This document shows positions 1 through 4,825 of a stretch of DNA of 5,683 bases, one piece after another. Position 1 is the first letter of the stretch, and the number at the start of each line of letters is the position of its first letter. Origin of the DNA: an uncultured Rhodospirillales bacterium (GTDB lineage: Bacteria > Pseudomonadota > Alphaproteobacteria > Acetobacterales > Acetobacteraceae); contig CAIVDX010000077.1 in NCBI GenBank assembly GCA_903904805.1, forward strand, positions 1 through 5,683, written 5' to 3'. Position numbers and translations under genes: made by a program. The notes under the pieces were generated by a model. That model did not search any database and was not told the origin of the DNA. It saw only the letters and a program-made list of their open reading frames with translations.

Positions 1-1
1 G

Positions 2-271
2 GGCGACTGGGTGCGGGTGTGGAGCAAGCGCGGCTCACTGAAAGCCAAGGCCGTGGTCACCAAACGCATCAAGCCGCTGATGTGCGACGGCCGCGCCGTC
101 CACGTCGTCGGCATCCCGCATCATTTCGGCTTCGTCGGCTGGACCCATCCCGGCTTCGGCCCGAACTCGCTGACCCCCTCGGTCGGCGATGCCAACACCG
201 AAACGCCGGAGTTCAAGGCCTGGCTGGTGAACATCGAACGCACCACCCCGCCCGTCGGGCCGGTGGCATAG
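2..271 (+). CDS. fdnG: Formate dehydrogenase-N/O alpha subunit, C-terminal end (partial)
   Basis: The 5' part is missing; 89 codons and a TAG stop are visible. The protein end reads GDWVRVWSKRG, then KAVVTKRIKPL, VHVVGIP, NSLTPSVGDANTETPEFKAWLVNIE. This matches the C-terminal molybdopterin-dinucleotide-binding domain of the respiratory formate dehydrogenase catalytic subunit (FdnG/FdoG). In the family this subunit is Tat-exported, carries Mo/W-bis-MGD, a [4Fe-4S] cluster and usually selenocysteine, and oxidises formate to CO2 in the periplasm. The Sec codon lies near residue 196 in E. coli, so it is outside the window and cannot be checked here. The neighbouring sel genes make a Sec-containing enzyme likely. 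The stop lies 10 bp before fdnH, and a GGAG motif overlapping the stop can serve as the fdnH ribosome binding site, so the genes are probably translated together. Confidence 0.93.
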   Translation, partial: GDWVRVWSKRGSLKAKAVVTKRIKPLMCDGRAVHVVGIPHHFGFVGWTHPGFGPNSLTPSVGDANTETPEFKAWLVNIERTTPPVGPVA

Positions 272-281
272 GAGCGCGGCG

Positions 282-1190
282 ATGGCAGATTACAGCTCGC
301 TGGACATCATCAGGCGCTCGGCCAGCACCGAGATCCCGCCAGGCGTGCGCAGCAAGACCGAGGTCGCCAAGCTGATCGACGTCTCGCGCTGCATCGGCTG
401 CAAGGCCTGCCAGTCCGCCTGCGAGGAATGGAACGATCTGCGCGACGATATCGGCGAGAATATCGGCGTCTATGACAACCCCTCCGACCTCACGCCGAAA
501 TCCTGGACCCTCATGCGCTTCACCGAGCATGAGACCGAGGCCGGCAATCTGGAGTGGCTGATCCGCAAGGATGGCTGCATGCATTGCGCCGATCCCGGCT
601 GCCTCAAGGCCTGCCCCTCGCCCGGCGCCATCGTGCAATACGGCAACGGCATCGTCGACTTCATCGAGGAAAACTGCATCGGCTGCGGCTATTGCGTGAA
701 GGGCTGCCCCTTCAACATCCCGCGCATCAGCCAGGACGACCACAAGGCCTACAAATGCACGCTCTGCTCGGATCGTGTGGCCGTCGGCCAGGCGCCGGCC
801 TGTGCCAAGGCCTGCCCCACCGGTGCCATCATGTTCGGCACCAAGGACGCGATGATCGAGCAGGCGAACGATCGCATCGTCGATCTCAAGGAGCGCGGCT
901 TCGACCAGGCCGGGCTGTATGACCCGCAAGGTGTCGGCGGCACCCATGTGATGTATGTGCTGCACCACGCCGACCAGCCCGAAATCTACGCCGGTCTGCC
1001 GAAAAACCCCCGCATCTCGCCGCTGGTCCAGCTCTGGAAGGGCGGCTTCAAGGTGCTCGGCCTGGCCACCCTTGCGCTCGCCGCCATCGGCGGCGCCTTC
1101 CACTACCTCACCGTCGGACCCGACGAGGTGCCGGTGGTCGACGAGGAGGAGGCCGCCGCGGCCGCCGAAAAACTTGAGGCGCAATCATGA
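282..1190 (+). CDS. fdnH: Formate dehydrogenase-N/O beta subunit (four [4Fe-4S] clusters)
   Basis: 302 residues against 294 in E. coli FdnH. It transfers electrons from the catalytic subunit through a chain of four [4Fe-4S] clusters to the heme b subunit. All sixteen cluster cysteines are visible: C37/C40/C43/C47, C99/C102/C107/C111, C132/C135/C138/C142 and C159/C162/C174/C178. Signature stretches include VSRCIGCKACQSAC, DGCMHCADPGC, NCIGCGYCVKGCPFNIPR and GGTHVMYVLHHADQPE. A single hydrophobic helix at about residues 256-278 anchors it in the membrane, as in E. coli. It is followed by an acidic, Ala/Glu-rich tail (about 281-302) that differs from the E. coli tail. The ATG follows GGAG at a suitable distance. 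The gene ends in an ATGA overlap with fdnI, indicating coupled translation within the fdn operon. The assignment is secure; FdnH versus FdoH cannot be separated from sequence alone. Confidence 0.97.
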   Translation: MADYSSLDIIRRSASTEIPPGVRSKTEVAKLIDVSRCIGCKACQSACEEWNDLRDDIGENIGVYDNPSDLTPKSWTLMRFTEHETEAGNLEWLIRKDGCMHCADPGCLKACPSPGAIVQYGNGIVDFIEENCIGCGYCVKGCPFNIPRISQDDHKAYKCTLCSDRVAVGQAPACAKACPTGAIMFGTKDAMIEQANDRIVDLKERGFDQAGLYDPQGVGGTHVMYVLHHADQPEIYAGLPKNPRISPLVQLWKGGFKVLGLATLALAAIGGAFHYLTVGPDEVPVVDEEEAAAAAEKLEAQS

Positions 1191-1867
1191 ACCAGCTCGG
1201 CCCCGTCGCCGAGCCGGAAATTCTGGTCGCGCGCTATAGCGGCCTGCAGCGTGTCAATCACTGGCTGACCGCCGGCCTGTTCACTCTGCTGGGCCTCAGC
1301 GGCCTGGCCTTCTTCTCACCCTACCTGTTCTTCCTCACCGGCATCTTCGGCGGCGGCCAGGCGGCGCGCACCATCCACCCCTGGCTCGGCTGCGCCCTGT
1401 TCGCCAGCTTCGCCTTCCTCTTCGTCGGCTTCTGGCGCCTCAACCTGCTCAACCGTGACGACGCCCAATGGGCCGCCCGCTTCGGTGATGTGGTGTCCAA
1501 CCGGCACGACCGGCTGCCGCTGCTGGAGAAATACAATCTCGGCCAGAAATTCGTCTTCTGGTCGCAAACCCTGATGATCACCGTGATGTTCGCCTCCGGC
1601 CTGGTGATCTGGGACCAGTATTTCTTCGCCTATACCAGCATCGACACCAAGCGCTGGGCGGTGCTCGCCCATTCGGTCGCCGCCGTCGTCGCGATCGCGG
1701 TGATCTTCGTGCATGTCTACGCGGCGATCTGGGTCAGCGGCACCACACGCGCGATGATCCGCGGCGATGTCACCGGCGGCTGGGCGTTCCGCCATCACCG
1801 CAAATGGTTCGTCCGTCAGGCCAGCACCAAGGGCGCGGTGCATCGCGACACGCACGGCAGCCACTAA
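1187..1867 (+). CDS. fdnI: Formate dehydrogenase-N/O gamma subunit, cytochrome b556
   Basis: 226 residues against 217 in E. coli FdnI. This inner-membrane diheme cytochrome b takes electrons from the beta subunit and reduces quinone, making formate oxidation part of a respiratory chain. Four hydrophobic segments are visible at about residues 28-50, 66-85, 122-145 and 158-185. The heme-ligand histidines known in E. coli (His18, 57, 155, 169) correspond by motif to His25 (RVNHW), His64 (TIHPW), His162 (LAHS) and His176 (FVHVY). The conserved YNLGQKFVFW segment before the third helix and RGDVTGGWAFRHHRKW after the fourth are also present. The start ATG overlaps the fdnH stop (ATGA) and has GAGG upstream. 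The C-terminal tail after the HHRKW segment is polar and His-rich (KGAVHRDTHGSH) and carries no recognised function. Confidence 0.96.
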   Translation: MNQLGPVAEPEILVARYSGLQRVNHWLTAGLFTLLGLSGLAFFSPYLFFLTGIFGGGQAARTIHPWLGCALFASFAFLFVGFWRLNLLNRDDAQWAARFGDVVSNRHDRLPLLEKYNLGQKFVFWSQTLMITVMFASGLVIWDQYFFAYTSIDTKRWAVLAHSVAAVVAIAVIFVHVYAAIWVSGTTRAMIRGDVTGGWAFRHHRKWFVRQASTKGAVHRDTHGSH

Positions 1868-1873
1868 CCAACG

Positions 1874-2863
1874 ATGGCAACCGGCAAGCGCGGCCTTCCC
1901 CCCAAAAGCGAGGGCAGAGGCGATTTCTCCGCCGTCCAGCCCGACCCCTCCCAGGTCGGCGGCGTGGCCGAGGCGCCGTTCCTGCGCCTGCCCGACCCCA
2001 CCACCCTGTTCACCGACCGCGCCGCCCGCTTCGATGAACTCGCCGCCGACCACCCGCTCGGCGCCTATCTCGGCTTCCTCGCCACCATTGTGCGCGCCCA
2101 GGCGGCCTGCGTGGCCGCCCTGCCCGCCCCCGCCCCAGTGCCCGCCGACAGCGTGAGCCTGCGCACCGGCCAGGGCCTCCCCCCCATCGCGTGTGACCAG
2201 ATCGCGGGCAACGCGGATTTCGCCGCCACCCTCGAGTGGCTGCTGCAGACTCTCGACCTCACCGCCGCCCCCGAGCAGGCAAGGGCCACCCTCGCCGGCC
2301 TGCGCGCGATGGCCCCGGCCGACCGTGTGCTGCTGGCCGCCGACATCATCGAGGGCAGCTACGCCGCCGAGCTGGTGGCGGAATCGCTCTTCCTCGCCGC
2401 CGCCCTGCAGGTGCATCTCGCGCGCCTCGCCATCACCATCGACGCCACCGCCATCACGCCGCCGGCCGGCAGCACCTGCCCGGTCTGCGGCGGCGCCCCG
2501 GTGGCCAGCCTGGTCGTCGGCTGGAGCCCGGCCAACAAGGCCCGCTACTGTGCCTGCGGCCTGTGCGGCACGCTGTGGAACTATGTCCGCATCAAATGCA
2601 CCGTCTGCGCCGAAACCCAGGGCATCAAATATTTCACCCTCGCCGACAGCGACGCCCCCGCATCCGACGCGCCCGACGAGCCGGCCACCATCGGGGTCGA
2701 GACCTGCGGCGCCTGCGCCAGCTACATCAAGCACATGCAGCAGCACGCCGATGAGCGGATGGACCCGTTCGCCGACGACATCGCCTCCTTCGCCCTCGAC
2801 CTGCTGGCCCGCGAGCAATCCTTCCGCCGCGGCGGCATCAATCCGCTGTTTCTCAGCTTCTGA
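1874..2863 (+). CDS. fdhE: Formate dehydrogenase accessory protein FdhE
   Basis: 329 residues against 309 in E. coli. FdhE is a cytoplasmic maturation factor needed for active respiratory formate dehydrogenase; it is a rubredoxin-like, iron-binding protein in the family. Visible hallmarks: an N-terminal helical domain with the ADHPLGAYLGF segment (about 58-69), then a C-terminal region with four CxxC pairs at C202/C205, C228/C231, C242/C245 and C278/C281, an extra Cys at 226, and the closing ADDIASFALDLLAREQSFRRGGINP. The ATG starts 6 bp after the fdnI stop without a clear Shine-Dalgarno, so translation is probably coupled. The first roughly 30 residues are low-complexity and Pro/Gly-rich; a later in-frame GTG (codon 31) is possible, but the ATG gives the length closest to family plus a short extension. 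It is the last gene of the fdn operon here and converges on vapC with a 3-bp gap. Confidence 0.95.
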   Translation: MATGKRGLPPKSEGRGDFSAVQPDPSQVGGVAEAPFLRLPDPTTLFTDRAARFDELAADHPLGAYLGFLATIVRAQAACVAALPAPAPVPADSVSLRTGQGLPPIACDQIAGNADFAATLEWLLQTLDLTAAPEQARATLAGLRAMAPADRVLLAADIIEGSYAAELVAESLFLAAALQVHLARLAITIDATAITPPAGSTCPVCGGAPVASLVVGWSPANKARYCACGLCGTLWNYVRIKCTVCAETQGIKYFTLADSDAPASDAPDEPATIGVETCGACASYIKHMQQHADERMDPFADDIASFALDLLAREQSFRRGGINPLFLSF

Positions 2864-2866
2864 GCG

Positions 2867-3280
2867 TTACCCCCCGGCGAGACCAACCTGGGCAGCCAGT
2901 GCCGCCGCGCGCAGCTCCAGATCCAGTGTGGCCAAAGGCAGCCCCCGCCGCCGCGCCAGCTCCAGATAGGCAGCGTCATACAATGTCAGCCGATGCTGAT
3001 CAGCCAGATCCAGCGTGTCCGCCCATGCCTGCGTGGCGGTCTGCGCGTCGGTGCTGATGTCCAGCAGCGCCAGATCGGCCAGCGCGGCGCGGCGAAAGCC
3101 GGCATCGATGCGGCGGCGCCGCACCGCGACGGTCAGGCTGTTGGCAATCTCCAGCCACCACAGCCCCGGCACCACCGCGCCGCGCTCGGCGACCGTCTCG
3201 AACAGCTGGCTGATCGTTGGGGTGGTCACATCGCCGAACAGCCAGGCCAGCGTGACCGAGCTGTCGAGCACCATACTCAC
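2867..3280 (-). CDS. vapC: VapC-type PIN-domain ribonuclease toxin
   Basis: 137 residues. PIN-domain toxins are Mg2+-dependent endoribonucleases that in characterised cases cut tRNA or rRNA and stop translation; the target here is unknown. The expected acidic residues are visible: D6 in MVLDSSVTLAWLF, E44 in WWLEIANSL, D102 in LTLYDAAYLELA and D120 in PLATLDLEL. The Trp-Trp-Leu-Glu stretch and the LYDA(A)Y motif are typical of the family. The GTG start is preferred because GAGG lies 8 bp upstream (3289-3292); an ATG two codons later (3274) is the alternative and would be 14 bp from that motif. The gene follows the antitoxin by 18 bp on the same strand, the usual antitoxin-toxin order, so translation of the toxin likely depends on the antitoxin message. 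Catalytic residues look intact, so the toxin is predicted to be functional. Confidence 0.92.
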   Translation of the reverse strand: MSMVLDSSVTLAWLFGDVTTPTISQLFETVAERGAVVPGLWWLEIANSLTVAVRRRRIDAGFRRAALADLALLDISTDAQTATQAWADTLDLADQHRLTLYDAAYLELARRRGLPLATLDLELRAAALAAQVGLAGG

Positions 3281-3298
3281 GGGCGCGACCTCACCGCC

Positions 3299-3547
3299 TC
3301 ATCGGCGCCCCTCGTCACGAAAGGATTTCCACTCCGCCCAATCGAATGGCCCGGCCTGCAATGCAGCGGCCCGCTCGCGGATGCGCGCCACCGCCGCCCG
3401 CGCCGCATCCCGCCCATGCCCGGCCCGCGCCGACACCAGCCGCGCGACCTCCTTGCCATGCCGCGTGATCGTCACCTCCTCGCCCGCCTCGACGAGGTCG
3501 AGCAAATGGCCAAGCCTGTTCTTCGCGTCGAAGGCGCCGATCTGCAT
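3299..3547 (-). CDS. Phd/YefM-type antitoxin of the VapC module
   Basis: 82 residues, starting at the ATG of MQIGAFDAKNRLGHLLDLVE. The N-terminal half (about 1-42), with FDAKNRLGHLLDLVEAGEEVTITRHGKEVARLV, is the classic Phd/YefM DNA-binding fold that dimerises and represses its own promoter. The C-terminal half (about 50-82) is Ala/Arg-rich and helical, ending in FDWAEWKSFRDEGRR, the type of tail that wraps around and inhibits a PIN toxin. The open frame continues upstream through the tRNA-Sec gene, but the start is placed here because the Phd-like homology begins at MQIG and the upstream translation is tRNA and spacer sequence. No strong Shine-Dalgarno is visible; GGGG lies about 9-12 bases upstream. 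The direct neighbour is vapC 18 bp downstream, and selC ends 71 bp upstream on the same strand. Confidence 0.9.
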   Translation of the reverse strand: MQIGAFDAKNRLGHLLDLVEAGEEVTITRHGKEVARLVSARAGHGRDAARAAVARIRERAAALQAGPFDWAEWKSFRDEGRR

Positions 3548-3559
3548 GCTGCAAGCCCC

Positions 3560-3582
3560 AAAAAACCAGCTTAAGCTAGCTG
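3560..3582 (-). terminator. Candidate intrinsic terminator after selC
   Basis: On the - strand a 5-bp stem CAGCT (3582-3578) and AGCTG (3571-3567) encloses a 6-base loop. One G and then six T residues (3565-3560) follow. This is the shape of a weak Rho-independent terminator and lies 37 bases beyond the encoded CCA of tRNA-Sec. The stem is short, so termination may be partial. The same bases contain the palindromes AGCTTAAGCT (3568-3577) and AGCTAGCT (3574-3581), so an alternative or additional role as an operator for the antitoxin is possible. Confidence 0.4.
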
Positions 3583-3610
3583 AATTCGTGCCCCACCACC
3601 AGTGAATTCC
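3566..3610. promoter_or_regulatory. Candidate operator/promoter region of the toxin-antitoxin genes
   Basis: The gap between selC and the antitoxin is richer in A/T than its surroundings and dense in short palindromes. AGCTTAAGCT lies at 3568-3577 and AGCTAGCT at 3574-3581. GAATTC occurs twice (3582-3587 and 3604-3609), 22 bp apart, close to two helical turns. Phd/YefM antitoxins usually bind paired short palindromes overlapping their own promoter, so this is the natural place for autoregulation. I could not identify convincing -35 and -10 boxes. The call rests on position and palindromes only. Confidence 0.4.
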
Positions 3611-3618
3611 GGCTGGAC

Positions 3619-3711
3619 TGGCGGAGGCGGATGGGAATCGAACCCACCGTCCGCTTTTGGCGGACCACTGGTTTTGAAGACCAGGGAGGCCACCAGACCC
3701 CAATCGCCTCC
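3619..3711 (-). tRNA. selC: tRNA-Sec (anticodon UCA)
   Basis: Read on the - strand, the gene starts GGAGGCGA and ends CGCCTCC-G-CCA, with the CCA encoded at 3621-3619. It folds as a bacterial selenocysteine tRNA. The D-stem has 6 bp (GGGGTC/GGCCTC, with two G-U pairs) and only a 4-base loop (TGGT). The anticodon stem is CTGGT/ACCAG with loop CTTCAAA, giving anticodon TCA at plus positions 3675-3677, which reads UGA. A long variable arm has a 6-bp stem (GTCCGC/GCGGAC) and a CAAAA loop. The T arm is GTGGG-TTCGATT-CCCAT with a G-U first pair, as in E. coli selC. Total length with CCA is 93, against 95 in E. coli. Seven acceptor pairs are perfect, but the eighth, characteristic pair is A-C instead of Watson-Crick. 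The 5' end is 36 bp after the selD stop, on the same strand. Confidence 0.96.
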
Positions 3712-3717
3712 GTGCTG

Positions 3718-3747
3718 TCTATTTGGCCGTTCGGCGACGCAGGTCAA
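3718..3747 (-). promoter_or_regulatory. Candidate selC promoter overlapping the end of selD
   Basis: On the - strand, TTGACC (3747-3742) is followed after 18 bases by AATAGA (3723-3718). Six bases later comes G1 of the tRNA at 3711. The -35 box is good, the -10 box is poor (three of six consensus bases). If real, transcription would begin at or next to the mature 5' end of tRNA-Sec. The alternative is that selC is processed from a selD-selC transcript. Confidence 0.3.
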
Positions 3748-4794
3748 TCACACGATGCTGATCTCCGCCGCCCCCGCCTGCAGCGCGCCGATGATGGCGG
3801 CCTGGCCAAAGCCCGCCGCCCTGATATGGGCAAGCACAGCAGCCGCCTGCTCCGGCGCGACCGCCACCAGCAGCCCGCCTGAGGTCTGCGGGTCGGTCAG
3901 CAGCCCGCGCCGCCAATCCGCCAGCCCGTCGGGCAGCCGCGCATCGGCGCCATAGCTCGCCCAGTTGCGCGCCGACGCCCCGGTGATCAGCCCCGCCTCG
4001 GCCAGGTCAGCCGCCCCCGGCAGCACCGGCACATCGTCCAGCCGAATGCGCGCCCCCAGCCCCGCCCCCCGGCACATCTCCAGCCCATGGCCCAGCAGCC
4101 CGAAGCCGGTGACATCGGTCAGCGCATGCACCCCGGCCATCGCCGCCAGTTCGCGCCCCACCGCGTTCAACTGCGTGGTCGAGCGGATCATCTCCGCATA
4201 GCCGGCCGGCGGCAGACGCTCCTGCTTCAGCGCCGCGCTGAAAATGCCCACCCCGAGCCCCTTGGTGAGGATCAGCACGTCGCCGGCCCGCCCGCCGGCA
4301 TTGGTCAGCATACGCTGCGGATGCACCGTGCCGATCGCCACCAGCCCATAGATCGGCTCCGGACAATCGATCGAATGCCCGCCCGCCACCGGAATGCCCG
4401 CCGCCGCGCACACCGCGGCCCCGCCCGCCAGGATCCGCCCGACCGCCTCGGTGGAAATTTTCCCCAGCGGCATGCCCAGCACCGCCAGCGCCATGATCGG
4501 CGACCCACCCATCGCATAGATGTCCGACAGCGCATTGGTCGCCGCGATGCGCCCGAACTCGAACGGATCATCCACCACCGGCATGAAGAAATCGGTGGTG
4601 GCAACAATGGCGATCTCGTCGCTCAGCCGATACACCGCCGCGTCATCCGCCGTCTCGGTGCCCACCAGCAGGTTGGGGAACAGCCCCGGCCGCGGCATCG
4701 CGGCCAGCAGTTCGCGCAGAACAGACGGCGACAGCTTGCAGCCGCAGCCGCCGCCATGGGAAAGCGATGTGAGACGACCATCTATCAAGTCCAC
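3748..4794 (-). CDS. selD: Selenide, water dikinase (selenophosphate synthetase)
   Basis: SelD makes selenophosphate from selenide and ATP, the selenium donor for SelA. From the chosen GTG start it has 348 residues (E. coli 347). The catalytic segment SHGGGCGCK puts Cys17 and Lys20 at exactly the E. coli numbers, and Cys17 is encoded by TGC, so this SelD is not itself a selenoprotein. Other motifs: TETADDAAVY (Asp50/51), TTDFFMPVVDDPFEFGRIAATNALSD (Asp68, Asp91), AGGHSIDCPEP, LTDVTGFGLLGH and DPQTSGGLL. The upstream in-frame ATG at 4836 would add 14 residues, overlaps selA and lacks a Shine-Dalgarno. The GTG at 4794-4792 has AGGAGG 5 bases upstream. A TTG two codons later is a weaker possibility. 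The stop is 36 bp before selC, with which it may be co-transcribed; selA is divergent. Confidence 0.96.
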   Translation of the reverse strand: MDLIDGRLTSLSHGGGCGCKLSPSVLRELLAAMPRPGLFPNLLVGTETADDAAVYRLSDEIAIVATTDFFMPVVDDPFEFGRIAATNALSDIYAMGGSPIMALAVLGMPLGKISTEAVGRILAGGAAVCAAAGIPVAGGHSIDCPEPIYGLVAIGTVHPQRMLTNAGGRAGDVLILTKGLGVGIFSAALKQERLPPAGYAEMIRSTTQLNAVGRELAAMAGVHALTDVTGFGLLGHGLEMCRGAGLGARIRLDDVPVLPGAADLAEAGLITGASARNWASYGADARLPDGLADWRRGLLTDPQTSGGLLVAVAPEQAAAVLAHIRAAGFGQAAIIGALQAGAAEISIV

Positions 4795-4799
4795 CAGAC

Positions 4800-4805
4800 C
4801 CTCCT
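4800..4805 (-). promoter_or_regulatory. Ribosome binding site deciding the selD start
   Basis: On the - strand AGGAGG (4805-4800), within AGAGGAGGG, lies 5 bases before the GTG at 4794-4792. It is the strongest Shine-Dalgarno seen in the window and argues for GTG over the upstream ATG at 4836. Confidence 0.7.
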
Positions 4806-4825
4806 CTGACCTTATGAGCCGTTGA

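Noticed and set aside
213..1184. A 323-codon - strand frame over fdnH
   Set aside because: It is antisense to the fully conserved four-cluster ferredoxin subunit; no recognisable motif.
2..1867. A SECIS element or in-frame TGA selenocysteine codon within the window
   Set aside because: The fdnG Sec codon would lie well upstream of the visible fragment, and no other gene here contains an internal TGA; SelD has a TGC cysteine at the catalytic site.
1316..2818. A 500-codon open frame on the - strand across fdnI and fdhE
   Set aside because: It is antisense to two clearly recognisable genes, has low-complexity Gly/Ala/Asp/His-rich composition typical of shadow frames in GC-rich DNA, and shows no domain.
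2993..3605. + strand frames of about 195 codons over the toxin-antitoxin region
   Set aside because: They oppose VapC with intact catalytic residues and a recognisable Phd-type antitoxin; the + strand translations show no family features.
2860..3650. Attachment-site duplication of the selC 3' end flanking the toxin-antitoxin pair
   Set aside because: I looked for a second copy of the T-arm/acceptor sequence near the far end of vapC and elsewhere and found none; no integrase is present either.
3548..3703. N-terminal extension of the antitoxin frame through tRNA-Sec to 3703
   Set aside because: The extension is merely translation of the tRNA gene and spacer; the Phd-like homology begins at the ATG at 3547.
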